Origin: Tianweitania sp. UT-5YL-CI-8
GTDB taxonomy: Bacteria; Pseudomonadota; Alphaproteobacteria; Rhizobiales; Rhizobiaceae
DNA length: 64,000 nt
Assembly (NCBI RefSeq): GCF_030010215.1
Contig: NZ_JASCRR010000003.1
Location: 434,001 to 498,000, forward strand
Reading direction: 5' to 3'
Shown: in pieces, positions 42,886 through 52,235 of the stretch
Layout of the letters: every line of letters starts with the position of its first letter
How positions within the stretch are numbered: position 1 is the first letter of the stretch
Notes under the pieces: model-generated
The model's input: the letters and a program-made list of their open reading frames with translations, nothing else
Database searches by the model: none
Told to the model about the DNA's origin: nothing
Made by a program: the position numbers and the translations under genes

Positions 42886-44343
42886 TTACAACCCCAATCC
42901 GCCGATGCAGACATATTTGGTGTCGAGATAGTCCTCGATTCCCTGATGTCCGCCTTCCTTGCCGAGACCCGACTCTTTTACGCCGCCAAAAGGTGCTTCC
43001 ACGGTGGTAATCAGGCCCTCGTTGACGCCGACCATGCCATATTTCAGACCTTCCATGACGCGGAAGGCGCGGCCGAGATTGCCGGTGTAGAAGTAGCAGG
43101 CAAGGCCGAACTCGGTGTCGTTGGCCAGCGCTACGGCTTCGTCTTCGGTGTCGAAGGAGAAGACCGGCGCGACAGGCCCGAAGATTTCTTCCTTCATGAA
43201 GCGCATCGAGGGCTTCGCGCCGGAAATCACGGTCGGCTGGAAGAACGAGCCGCCCAGCGCGTGGCGCTTGCCGCCGGCAACCACCTTGCCGCCCTTTTCG
43301 GTGGCGTCGGCAATCAGTTCCTCGACCTTCTCGACTGCGTTCTCGTCGATCAACGGCCCCTGCTGCACGCCGTCCTCGGTGCCGGGGCCGACCTTGAGCT
43401 TGTCGGATGCGGCAGCCAGTTTCTCGACAAAAGCGTCGTACACGCCTGCCTGCACGAAGAAGCGGTTGGTGCAGACGCAGGTCTGGCCGGAATTGCGGTA
43501 TTTGGCGAGCATCGCGCCTTCGACCGCGCGGTCGATATCGGCATCGTCGAAGACGATAAACGGCGCGTTGCCACCAAGCTCCATCGACACCTTCTTGACG
43601 GTGCTGGCCGACTTCTGGATCAGAACCTTGCCGACCTCTGTCGATCCGGTGAAGGTGATCTTCCTGACCAGCGGGTTGGCGCAGATCTCGTCGCCGATCT
43701 GGCTTGCAGCGCCGGTGACGATGTTGACCACACCCTTGGGGATGCCCGCCTCTTCGCACAGGACGCCCCAAGCAAGCCCCGAATAGGGCGTCTGCGACGC
43801 AGGCTTGACCACGGTGGTGCAGCCTGCTGCCAGCGCCGGGCCGATCTTGCGGGCCAACATGGAGGACGGGAAGTTCCAAGGCGTAATGGCGGCGATAACG
43901 CCAACGGGTTCCTTGGTCACCAGAATGCGCCGGTCGGCCCAGGGCGACGGAACCGTGTCGCCATAAGTGCGGCGGCCTTCTTCGGCAAACCAGAGGATAT
44001 AGGCGGCCGACATGCCGATCTCGCCCTTGGATTCGAACAGCGACTTGCCCTGCTCCAGCGTCAGCAACTCGGCCAGCGCATCCTGGTTGTCCATGATGGC
44101 ATCATGCAGCTTGCGCAGCAGCTTCGAGCGTTCCAGCGCAGAGGTCTTCTTCCAGGACTTGAAGGCGGTGTCGGCAGCCTGAATCGCGCGCGCGGTCTCT
44201 GCCGCGCCGGATTTCGGCACCGTGCCGATTTTCAAGCCGGTGGCCGGGTTGGTGACGTCGACCGTGGCGCCGGAATCGGCCTGAACCCACGCACCGTCGA
44301 TCAGATTGGCTTCACGCAGGAAATGGCTGGTTTTCTGAAGCAT
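42886..44343 (-). CDS. gabD: NAD(P)-dependent succinate-semialdehyde dehydrogenase
   Basis: A 485-residue aldehyde dehydrogenase that oxidises succinate semialdehyde to succinate in the GABA route. The general base E255 (MELGGNAPFIVF) and catalytic C289 in SGQTCVCTNRF are present, with the CxC arrangement found in GabD. ITPWNFPSSMLARKIGPALAAGC and the end KYVCIGGL are typical of GabD rather than other ALDHs. The ATG at 44343 follows AGGAGGAAG. No gabT is adjacent. Confidence 0.92.
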   Translation of the reverse strand: MLQKTSHFLREANLIDGAWVQADSGATVDVTNPATGLKIGTVPKSGAAETARAIQAADTAFKSWKKTSALERSKLLRKLHDAIMDNQDALAELLTLEQGKSLFESKGEIGMSAAYILWFAEEGRRTYGDTVPSPWADRRILVTKEPVGVIAAITPWNFPSSMLARKIGPALAAGCTTVVKPASQTPYSGLAWGVLCEEAGIPKGVVNIVTGAASQIGDEICANPLVRKITFTGSTEVGKVLIQKSASTVKKVSMELGGNAPFIVFDDADIDRAVEGAMLAKYRNSGQTCVCTNRFFVQAGVYDAFVEKLAAASDKLKVGPGTEDGVQQGPLIDENAVEKVEELIADATEKGGKVVAGGKRHALGGSFFQPTVISGAKPSMRFMKEEIFGPVAPVFSFDTEDEAVALANDTEFGLACYFYTGNLGRAFRVMEGLKYGMVGVNEGLITTVEAPFGGVKESGLGKEGGHQGIEDYLDTKYVCIGGLGL

Positions 44344-44456
44344 GGCTTCCTCCTATTCGGCAGATGCGGCCGGAACAAAACTGCCGCTTCTAGTAGCGTA
44401 CGCTAGGTCAACTGTTCAACCAGTTTGGCCAAGTATTCATTTGGGCCAATGAATGC

Positions 44457-45407
44457 TTATGTGAACAGCATCTGCGCAACTGTCACCCAGAACGACAGCG
44501 TCACGGCCGACAGCGCCGTGGCCAGCGTCATCTGGCTGGAGGCCAAAGCCTGGCCGGTGCCGAACTGCGTGGCGATCAGATAGGAGTTCACGCCCGCCGG
44601 CAGCGCGGCCACCGCGACCGCTATCTGCGCCGTCAGCGGCGGCAGCCCCAGCGAAAAGGCTGCGAGGACGGCTACGGCCGGCATCAGACCCAGCTTCAGC
44701 ATCGACAGCGTGAAAGCAGCTTTCAAATTGCCGGAAATGCCGAATTTCTGCAGGCCCAGGCCCATGGCGAACAGGGCCAGCGGTGCTGCGATATCGGCCA
44801 GGGCATCTATCATGCGTGTCGCCACCGAAGGCATGGCGAGGCCGGTGAAGCGCCACAGCAACCCGGCCAGGATGCCGATGATCAGCGGGTTCTTCAAAAT
44901 CTTGCGCAGGAAATCGAGCGCTATCCGCGCCGGATGCAGTTTTTCCGTGCGCGGCGGGCCAAACAGTTCAAACAGCACCGCCGATGCGATCAGCATTGTG
45001 GGGAGATGCACGGCGATCAGGAGCGAGAGCACCTCGAATCCGGCTTCGCCATAGACGCCGAGGGTAAATGGAACGCCGAGCAGGACGATGTTGGAAAAGG
45101 CAGATGAAATTCCGCCGACCACGCCCGCGCGCGGCTCGCGTGCGAACACGCGGGTGACGATAAGATGTCCCGTGGTCCAGGTAACGATGACGGCGAAGAA
45201 ATAGGCTGTCCAGAACGCCCATGGCACCGCGCCGTGGAACTCGGCGCCGGCCATGGTTCGGAACAACAGCAAGGGCAAAGCAACCGAGGTGGCGAAGGTC
45301 GTCATGCCGTCGCCGACGCTTGTGCTGAGGAATTTGGTCACGCCGGCAAGATAGCCAAGTGCCACGAGTCCGAAGATGAAAAGAATGGTTTCGATGATCG
45401 GTGACAT
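44457..45407 (-). CDS. AEC-family (auxin efflux carrier-like) transporter
   Basis: A 316-residue inner-membrane protein with about ten helices in two five-helix repeats. Motifs include LVALGYLAGVTKF at the start, SSAFSNIVLLGVPFTLGVYGEAG in the first half and PAGVNSYLIATQFGTGQALASSQMTLATALS in the second, typical of bacterial AEC carriers such as MdcF/MleP. Substrates of relatives are malate, malonate and similar acids; here unknown. The ATG is at 45407. It may be cotranscribed with gabD, 113 bp downstream. Confidence 0.88.
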   Translation of the reverse strand: MSPIIETILFIFGLVALGYLAGVTKFLSTSVGDGMTTFATSVALPLLLFRTMAGAEFHGAVPWAFWTAYFFAVIVTWTTGHLIVTRVFAREPRAGVVGGISSAFSNIVLLGVPFTLGVYGEAGFEVLSLLIAVHLPTMLIASAVLFELFGPPRTEKLHPARIALDFLRKILKNPLIIGILAGLLWRFTGLAMPSVATRMIDALADIAAPLALFAMGLGLQKFGISGNLKAAFTLSMLKLGLMPAVAVLAAFSLGLPPLTAQIAVAVAALPAGVNSYLIATQFGTGQALASSQMTLATALSAVTLSFWVTVAQMLFT

Positions 45408-45534
45408 GGCGAGCGGATTTTCAGCAGCGAGGAACCCGCCAGCGCGGGCTGGTCAAACCGCCTGAATTTCTTCATCTTTGGTTGGCAGCACAAAGAGGCA
45501 TAGGAGGACGCCGGTCTTGACGCAAGGCAGGACG

Positions 45535-48500
45535 ATGCTTTTTGGCTTGATGGCCGCGAGAAAGGCCCTGCGCCTGGGCTCAGCCATGCTGTTGATGGCC
45601 TGCCTCGTCGTTGCCGTGCCTGCATCCGCACAGGACAAACCCAGCCTCAAGGGCGTCGCGCTGATCGTCGGCCAGTCCAGATACGAGCATATCCCCGGCC
45701 TGCCCAACCCTGCCAACGATGCCCGCGAGATGCTGAAGCTCTTGACCGATCTCGGCTTCGACGCCCGAGCCGTCTCAGACCGGGACGCGTCCAAGCTGAG
45801 CCGCGACCTCGAACGATTCGCCGAGGACGCGGAGGGCGCAGATGTCGCGCTGTTCTATTATTCCGGCCATGGCATCGAAGCCGCCGGCGAAAACTGGCTG
45901 GTGCCGGTCGACGCCGATGTCGGCTCGCTATCCAACGCCAATGAAGCGCTGGTGCCGATATCCGCCGTTCTGGACCAGCTCAAGATGACGGTGCCGGTTA
46001 CCATCGTCCTGCTCGACGCCTGCCGAACCAACCCGTTTCCCGCGGACGCTGTGCTGCGGAAGACGCCTACCGGCTCGGGTGCCGCCGTCGGCCAGGAAGG
46101 GCTTACGCTGGTGCGCGGCGCCAAGTCGCTGAACGCGCCGGAGGCGACCGAAAACCTCGGCACCGTCATCGGCTTCGCTGCTGAGCCCGGTCGCCCTGCC
46201 CTTGACGGACCCGCAGGCGAAAACAGCCCCTACGCGTCCGCCCTGCTCCGCCATCTCGGTGCGATGAACGGGGCTGAGTTCGGCGCGGTGATGCGCATGG
46301 TCACGGAAGAAGTCTATCTCGACACCAAGGCGCAGCAGCGTCCCTGGGTCAACGAAAGCCTGCGCCGGCTACTCTATTTCGGCAGCGCGCCGGACGAGCC
46401 CGGTGGCGACGAGGGCCAGATCACCGGTGAACGTCGGCAGTTGTTGCTGACGATCTCCGAACTGCCCGATATCAGCCGCGCCAGCATCGAGACTGTTGCC
46501 GCGCGCGACTCTGTGCCGCTCGACGCACTTTACGGCGTGCTCAAGGCGCTCGGCACCACCAAGATGCCGGAGGAGCCGGCGGAGTTGGAATCGCTGCTCG
46601 ACGCACAGGCGGAGCGGCTGAAAAAGATAATGTCGGAGCGCGACGCCCTGCGCACCGATGATCCGGAAATCCTCCGCCTCACCGCTTCCGCCGACCGCGC
46701 CATCCGCGAGGGCGCCATCCAGACAGCGCGCAGCTTCCTCGACCAGGCAGTCGGAAGGGTCGAAGAGACGCGCGGCGCGGTGGACGACGCTGAGGAACTG
46801 GTCAAGCAGAAGCGCATCGCCGATGCGGCGGTCTATGCGCGCCGCGCCGAAACCTCGGCGCTCGCTTTCGACTACAAGGCGGCGGCCGAGGACTATCTGA
46901 AGGCCTTCGACCTGATCGAGCGTTGGGACGATAGGCTGCGCTGGAACTATAAAAACCTGCAGGCCGAATATCTTCATATCCATGGCGACGAGACCGGCGA
47001 CCAAGAAGCGCTGGACGCGTCGCTCAAGGCCTATGAAGAGGTGCTGGGCTTCATTGAGGGCGACAGCACCCAACTCGACCGCGCCATCACCCGCAACAAC
47101 ATGGCCGTGGTCCTGCAGACCATCGGCGAGCGCAGCGTCGATCCGGGGCAACTTGAACAAGCCGCCGCCATCTTCCGCGAATCGCTTGCCGTGTTTGCCG
47201 CCCGCAAGGACGACCTGAACTGGGCAGCGGCACAGAACAACATCGGCAACATCCTGCTCAAGCTGGGTGAACGCTCTAACGACAGAAGCTTTTTCGAGGA
47301 CGCCGTGACCGCTCTTCGCGCCACGCTGGAGAAACGACCGCGCGAAAAGGTCCCGCTCGACTGGGCCGGCTCTCAGAACAATCTCGGCCTCGCTCTGTAC
47401 CAGTTGTCTGAGCGCGAGGGCGGCGCGGCGCGGCTTTTCGAGGCGGAAGCCGCCTATCGCGCCGCGCTCGAAGTTTACGACCGCACCAAGAACCCGCTGG
47501 AATGGGCGATGGTGCAGAACAATCTCGGCAACACGCTCAACGCCATCGGCACCGCCCGCAACGACAGCGCGAAATTCCAGGAAGCGGCCTCGGCTTTCCG
47601 CTCAGCACTCGAGATCAACAAGCGTGAGCAGTTCCCGATTTCCTGGGCACGCAACCGGCTCAATCTCGGCAACGCGCTAAACAATCTGGCCCGTTTCGAA
47701 GTCGGCACGACAGAGTTGGAAGAATCTGTTCAAGCCTATCGTGACGCGCTCGACGTGTTCACGCGCAATCGCTTTCCCACCGATTGGGCATCGGTCCAAA
47801 ACAATCTCGGCTCGGTGCTGCAGACGCTCGGCCAGCGCAACCGCGATCTTACCCAGCTCAACCAAGCAGCCTCGGCCTACCGCTCTGCCCGCCGCGTCTA
47901 CACACGCCAGCGCTTTCCGCTCGACTGGGCAATGCTGCATTTCAACCTGGGCAACACGCTGCACATCAGCGGCGCCGTCAGCGGCGAACCGCAGCGTTAC
48001 AGGGAAGCTATCGACGCTTATAAGGATTCGCTGCGCGAATACCGACGCGAGACCACGCCCCGCCAGTGGGCGCTGTCACAGGCAGCCATAGGTTCGTCCC
48101 TGCACTGGATCTCCAACAGCGAGACCGACACAAAAAGCCTTGAAGAGGCGATTGCAGCCCGCCGCGCCGCACTTGAAGTGCTGACCAAGGATAACGACCC
48201 GGTCGACTGGGCGAACTCGCAGAGCGGTCTCGGCATGAGCCTGCTCAATCTCGGCTCCCGCCGGCAGGTCGCAACCTATCTGCCGGAAGCGGAAAAAGCC
48301 TTCGCAGCTTCGCTTGAAGTCTTCACCCGCGATCAGCAGCCGCTGCAATGGGCGTTCGGCCAGAACAATATCGGCGATCTCTATTGGAACAAAGCAGCCC
48401 TCGGCGGCGAGAAATCCGATTACGCCAAGGCAATCGAAATGTTCGAACTGGCGAAAGCCGGCTTCACCGAAGGCGGCTATACCGCGCCTATTCCTTTGAC

Positions 48501-48543
48501 CGACCAGAAAATCAGCCTGGCGCGCGACGCCATGAACAAGTAG
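45535..48543 (+). CDS. Exported caspase-like (metacaspase/C14) protein with TPR-like repeats
   Basis: From the ATG at 45535 the protein has 1002 residues. It has a signal peptide (MLLMACLVVAVPASAQ), then a C14 caspase domain (about 38-270) with the catalytic pair H112 (FYYSGHG) and C163 (VLLDACRTNPF). A charged helical linker (about 300-510) is followed by ten 47-residue TPR-like repeats to residue 982. Such orthocaspases usually cleave after basic residues; targets and trigger are unknown, and the protein should act in the periplasm. An in-frame TTG at 45517 behind AGGAGG is an alternative start. The next gene is an exported histidine phosphatase. Confidence 0.88.
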   Translation: MLFGLMAARKALRLGSAMLLMACLVVAVPASAQDKPSLKGVALIVGQSRYEHIPGLPNPANDAREMLKLLTDLGFDARAVSDRDASKLSRDLERFAEDAEGADVALFYYSGHGIEAAGENWLVPVDADVGSLSNANEALVPISAVLDQLKMTVPVTIVLLDACRTNPFPADAVLRKTPTGSGAAVGQEGLTLVRGAKSLNAPEATENLGTVIGFAAEPGRPALDGPAGENSPYASALLRHLGAMNGAEFGAVMRMVTEEVYLDTKAQQRPWVNESLRRLLYFGSAPDEPGGDEGQITGERRQLLLTISELPDISRASIETVAARDSVPLDALYGVLKALGTTKMPEEPAELESLLDAQAERLKKIMSERDALRTDDPEILRLTASADRAIREGAIQTARSFLDQAVGRVEETRGAVDDAEELVKQKRIADAAVYARRAETSALAFDYKAAAEDYLKAFDLIERWDDRLRWNYKNLQAEYLHIHGDETGDQEALDASLKAYEEVLGFIEGDSTQLDRAITRNNMAVVLQTIGERSVDPGQLEQAAAIFRESLAVFAARKDDLNWAAAQNNIGNILLKLGERSNDRSFFEDAVTALRATLEKRPREKVPLDWAGSQNNLGLALYQLSEREGGAARLFEAEAAYRAALEVYDRTKNPLEWAMVQNNLGNTLNAIGTARNDSAKFQEAASAFRSALEINKREQFPISWARNRLNLGNALNNLARFEVGTTELEESVQAYRDALDVFTRNRFPTDWASVQNNLGSVLQTLGQRNRDLTQLNQAASAYRSARRVYTRQRFPLDWAMLHFNLGNTLHISGAVSGEPQRYREAIDAYKDSLREYRRETTPRQWALSQAAIGSSLHWISNSETDTKSLEEAIAARRAALEVLTKDNDPVDWANSQSGLGMSLLNLGSRRQVATYLPEAEKAFAASLEVFTRDQQPLQWAFGQNNIGDLYWNKAALGGEKSDYAKAIEMFELAKAGFTEGGYTAPIPLTDQKISLARDAMNK
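47071..48480 (+). repeat. Ten tandem 47-codon TPR-like repeats
   Basis: Within the caspase-like gene, ten consecutive units of exactly 141 bp each follow without an insertion or deletion. The consensus is roughly P-L-D-W-A-x-x-Q-N-N-L-G-N-x-L at the start of each unit, then a second helix with F/Y-x-E-A and Y-R-x-A-L-E-V. The first unit has LDRA in place of the DWA. Units are diverged at DNA level, so the array is old rather than a recent expansion. Confidence 0.85.
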
Positions 48544-48618
48544 CGGACGCGTCCGTTCCGTTAAGCGCTTGTCTTTCAATCGAGTTTCCCATCCCTATAT
48601 CAGCCGGACAAACTTGGA

Positions 48619-49173
48619 ATGCTGATGCTGAGATTATTGATTGCCGCAATCTTCGTAACAATCCTTGCACCCGCGCAGGCTACAGAAGCTGGCTGGGCGC
48701 TGCTGCGCAACGGTGGCCATGTCGTTCTTCTGCGCCACGCCATGACGACAGGGACCGTCGAGCCGCCGCGTTTCGATCTCGAACAATGCAACACCCAACT
48801 TAACCTTTCCGACCGGGGCAGGCAGCAGGCGCGCAAGATCGGCGCTCTGTTCGCCGCGCGCGCCGCTCCTACGGAGGAGGTCCTGGCGAGCCGCTATTGC
48901 CGTACGCTGGAAACCGCACGGCTTGCTTTCGGCGACCGCAGCGTCGAGCCATGGGATGCGCTGGACGAGAAGCCCGCGGAAGGCTTCGAGGCGGCCGACG
49001 CTGCCGTGATGGAGCGCATTCGCGCCTTCTCCGGCTCGGACAATCTCGTCTTCGTCACCCATCTGGAAAACATCCAGCGACTGACCGGATCGAATGCCCG
49101 CGAAGGCGAGGCGCTGATCGTTTCGCCTCAGGATCAGGGCCTGCATGTTCTGGGCCGTATCGTTTTCAACTGA
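48619..49173 (+). CDS. Exported histidine phosphatase (SixA/phosphoglycerate-mutase fold)
   Basis: A 184-residue protein with a signal peptide (MLMLRLLIAAIFVTILAPAQ). The histidine phosphatase features follow: the RH motif VVLLRHAMT, SDRGRQQARKIG, the SRYCRTLETARL arginine motif and the second catalytic His in VFVTHLENI. It would act in the periplasm on an unknown phosphoester. The RHG triad reads RHA here, a common variant. It lies 75 bp after the caspase-like gene. Confidence 0.88.
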   Translation: MLMLRLLIAAIFVTILAPAQATEAGWALLRNGGHVVLLRHAMTTGTVEPPRFDLEQCNTQLNLSDRGRQQARKIGALFAARAAPTEEVLASRYCRTLETARLAFGDRSVEPWDALDEKPAEGFEAADAAVMERIRAFSGSDNLVFVTHLENIQRLTGSNAREGEALIVSPQDQGLHVLGRIVFN

Positions 49174-49293
49174 CTGCACCGCAAGGCCGTTACCGACACC
49201 GGCTATGGATTTGGCCTTTTCCTACCTGTAAAAACCGATTAGACAGCCGACAACGGGCGGCGCAAAGACTGCCAGAACCTTGAAGGAAGAACC

Positions 49294-49575
49294 GTGTCCA
49301 CCACTTTTGAGAAAGTCGCCAAGATCATCGCTGAAACCAGCGAAATCGACATCGACACCATCACCCCCGAAAGCCACACGATTGACGATTTGGGCATCGA
49401 CAGCCTGGATTTTCTCGACATCGTCTTTGCCATCGACAAGGAATTCGGCATCAAGGTGCCGCTTGAGAAGTGGACGCAGGAAGTCAATGACGGCAAGGCT
49501 TCGACCGACGAATACTTCGTCATGAAGAACCTCTGCGCCAAGATCGATGCCCTAGTGGCAGCCAAGAACGCCTGA
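49294..49575 (+). CDS. acpXL: Acyl carrier protein AcpXL for lipid A very-long-chain fatty acid
   Basis: A 93-residue acyl carrier protein, longer than the housekeeping one. The phosphopantetheine serine is S37 in [10 protein letters not shown]. The C-terminal extension ([22 protein letters not shown]) marks AcpXL, which carries the 27-hydroxyoctacosanoic chain used for lipid A in Rhizobiales. The start is GTG at 49294 after GGAAGAACC. It opens the VLCFA cluster ending at lpxXL. Confidence 0.95.
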   Translation: MSTTFEKVAKIIAETSEIDIDTITPESHTIDDLGIDSLDFLDIVFAIDKEFGIKVPLEKWTQEVNDGKASTDEYFVMKNLCAKIDALVAAKNA

Positions 49576-49634
49576 GACCGATGCGGCGCGTCAGCGCCGC
49601 TCTTTTCAGGCCTGGTCCAAGTAGAAGAGTGCCC

Positions 49635-50825
49635 ATGGCTCCCCGCGACGTCGTCATCACAGGCATCGGCCTCGTTTCCTCGCTTGGCGAAGGCAACGAC
49701 GCCCATTGGGAAAAGCTGACGGCGGAGGATCCGGCATCGACGGTCAATTCGGAGCGCTTTCCACCCTATTCGATTCATCCCCTGCCGGAGATCGACTGGA
49801 GCCTCCAGATTCCCAAGCGCGGCGATCTGCGGCAGATGGAGACCTGGCAGCGGCTCGGCACCTATGCGGCAGGCCTCGCGCTCGACGATGCTGGGTTGAA
49901 GGGCGACGAAGCGCTGTGCTCGACCATGGATCTGGTCGTGGCGGCAGGCGGCGGCGAGCGCGACGGCAATGTCGACATGGCAATCCTGGAAGCTTCGACG
50001 CAGCGCAAGGATTTCGATGTCCTGCTCAACGAGAAGCTGACCACGGAACTGCGCCCGACCTTGTTTCTGGCGCAGCTCTCCAACCTTCTCGCCGGCAATA
50101 TTTCCATCGTCCACAAGGTCACCGGCTCTTCGCGCACCTTCATGGGCGAGGAAGGCGCGGGCGTCTCGGCCGTGGAAACGGCGGCAGCGCGTATTCGCTC
50201 CGGCCAGTCGACCCATATGCTGGTCGGCGGCGCGTTTCAGACCGACCACCCCGACATGCTGCTCACCTACGAGCTGAATGGCTATCTCCTGCGCGGCCCA
50301 TGGCAGCCTGTATGGCAGCGACAGAAATCCGAAGGCGGCGGCGTCGTCACCGGGTCGGGCGGCGCGTTCCTCGTGCTCGAATCGCGTGAGCATGCCGAGC
50401 AGCGCGGTCGCAAAATCTATGCTTCCATCGGCCCCGTCGCCTCGGGCCGCGCGCGCCGTAGCCGCGGCGAGCTGGCTTCGGCGCTCTCCGAACTGCTGGA
50501 CAAGGTCGCAGTGCCCTCCGGTCCGGTACTTGCCATCTCCGGCGCCTCCGGCGCGCATGCGGCTACCGAAGCGGAGAAGGCCCTTATCGATGGCAATGAC
50601 GCATTGGCAAAGCGTGCGTTTTCAAGCCGCACCGGGCATTTGAAGGAAGCGCAGTTCCCCTTCGCCATCGCTCTTGCGGCACTGGCTATCGACCGAGGCG
50701 CAGCCTATCCGTCTTTCGATGCGGATAGTGAAAAGCCTTTTACTGGTAAGCCTCAAGCTGCCCTTGCAACCGCTGTCGGCTATCACCAATTCGAGGGCAT
50801 GGCGCTCGTCACCGCGCCGGCCTGA
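49635..50825 (+). CDS. Beta-ketoacyl-ACP synthase-like subunit of the VLCFA cluster, catalytic residues lost
   Basis: A 396-residue thiolase-fold protein matching the fabF2XL position. The fold is clear (VVITGIGLVSSLGEG; MLVGGAFQTDHPDM), but the nucleophilic cysteine region reads SSRTFMGEEGAG (about 165-176), with Glu at the expected Cys place. The first catalytic His motif (NAHGT) reads GASGAH, and only the second (TGHLKEA) is retained. This is how chain-length-factor subunits look, so it probably pairs with the next, fully catalytic gene product. The ATG at 49635 lies 59 bp after acpXL. Confidence 0.88.
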   Translation: MAPRDVVITGIGLVSSLGEGNDAHWEKLTAEDPASTVNSERFPPYSIHPLPEIDWSLQIPKRGDLRQMETWQRLGTYAAGLALDDAGLKGDEALCSTMDLVVAAGGGERDGNVDMAILEASTQRKDFDVLLNEKLTTELRPTLFLAQLSNLLAGNISIVHKVTGSSRTFMGEEGAGVSAVETAAARIRSGQSTHMLVGGAFQTDHPDMLLTYELNGYLLRGPWQPVWQRQKSEGGGVVTGSGGAFLVLESREHAEQRGRKIYASIGPVASGRARRSRGELASALSELLDKVAVPSGPVLAISGASGAHAATEAEKALIDGNDALAKRAFSSRTGHLKEAQFPFAIALAALAIDRGAAYPSFDADSEKPFTGKPQAALATAVGYHQFEGMALVTAPA

Positions 50826-50838
50826 ACGGGGGTCCTCC

Positions 50839-52110
50839 ATGGCCAATCTCAAAGATCATCTCGGCAGGCCTGTCGTCGCCGTCACCGGCATCGGCGTCGT
50901 CACCTCGCTCGGCATCGGCAAGGCAGACAATTGGGCTGCGCTGACTTCCGGCCAGTCCGGCATCCACCCCATCACGCGCTTCCCCATCGACCACCTCAAC
51001 ACCCAGATGGCCGGTACGGTCGATTTCCTGGAATCGAGTTCGAAGGGCGCTGCCGCCCTCACTTATGAGCTCGCCGAATCGGCTGCGCGTGAAGCGATAG
51101 AAGAGGCCGGTTTCAACGAGGACGATTTTGGCGGCCCGCTCTTCCTGGCCTCGCCGCCGGTCGAACTCGACTGGCATGACCGCCTTGCGCTGTTCGAGGC
51201 CGCCGATGAGGAGACCAGCAACAACCGGGTGCTGTCTGCGGCGCGTCGTCTGAATTCGCCCGAGGTTTTCGAAAGCACGCAATTCGGCTCGATCGCAGAC
51301 CGCCTGGCCGAGACGTTCGGCACGACCGGCCTGCCAATCACGCTGTCGACAGCCTGTGCGTCTGGCGCTACCGCCATCCAGCTCGGCGTCGAAGCCATCC
51401 GCCGCGGCGAGTGCGAACGGGCACTGGCAATCGGCGCGGATGGCTCAGCCACCGCCGAAGCGCTGATCCGCTTCTCGCTGTTGTCTGCGCTGTCCACAAA
51501 CAGCGGCCCGCCCAGCAAGGCGTCCAAACCTTTTTCCAAGGACCGCGATGGCTTCGTCCTGGCCGAAGGTTCGGCCGCGCTGGTGCTGGAATCGCTGGAA
51601 AGCGCGTTGGCCCGCGGTGCGGAGGTGCTCGGCATTCTGCGCGGCTGCGGCGAAAAATCCGACGATTTCCATCGCACCCGGTCAAAGCCGGACGGCTCGC
51701 CAGCCATCGGGGCGGTCAAGGCAGCACTTGCCGATGCAGGGCTGAGCGAAGACGAGATCGGCTATGTCAACGCGCATGGCACCTCGACGCCCGAAAACGA
51801 CAAGATGGAGTATCTGTCGCTGTCGACCGTCTTCGGCGAGCGCATCAAGTCCATCCCAGTCTCGTCCAACAAGTCGATGATCGGCCACACGCTGTCGGCG
51901 GCGGGCGCTATCGAGGCTGCCTTTTCGCTGATGACCATGCGCGAGGGCGTCATCCCGCCCACCATCAACTATGACAATCCGGACCCGGCTATCGATCTGG
52001 ACGTGGTGCCGAACGTGAAGCGCGTGGCCCAGGTCAACACCGTTCTCTCCAACTCCTTCGGCTTTGGCGGGCAGAACACCTGCCTTGTCATGGCGCGCGA
52101 GCCGGTCTAA
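50839..52110 (+). CDS. Beta-ketoacyl-ACP synthase II-like, VLCFA cluster (fabF1XL position)
   Basis: A 423-residue ketosynthase with a complete catalytic triad: C173 (LSTACASGA), H313 (NAHGTSTPEND) and H350 (SMIGHTLSAAGA). It condenses malonyl-ACP with the growing acyl-AcpXL chain. The ATG at 50839 lies 13 bp after the previous stop; GGTCCTCC gives no strong ribosome-binding site, so coupling is likely. Together with the preceding degenerate homologue it would form a KS/chain-length-factor-like pair. Confidence 0.92.
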   Translation: MANLKDHLGRPVVAVTGIGVVTSLGIGKADNWAALTSGQSGIHPITRFPIDHLNTQMAGTVDFLESSSKGAAALTYELAESAAREAIEEAGFNEDDFGGPLFLASPPVELDWHDRLALFEAADEETSNNRVLSAARRLNSPEVFESTQFGSIADRLAETFGTTGLPITLSTACASGATAIQLGVEAIRRGECERALAIGADGSATAEALIRFSLLSALSTNSGPPSKASKPFSKDRDGFVLAEGSAALVLESLESALARGAEVLGILRGCGEKSDDFHRTRSKPDGSPAIGAVKAALADAGLSEDEIGYVNAHGTSTPENDKMEYLSLSTVFGERIKSIPVSSNKSMIGHTLSAAGAIEAAFSLMTMREGVIPPTINYDNPDPAIDLDVVPNVKRVAQVNTVLSNSFGFGGQNTCLVMAREPV

Positions 52111-52235
52111 ACGGCACGACCAAACACCGCACATCGATTGTTTGCGCGGCAAGGCGATTGACATCGCAAGATCGCTGCCATGGAGTCGTTGGCAGCGGTG
52201 CGCAAACAGGCCGGTAACCAGGGATACCATCGCTC

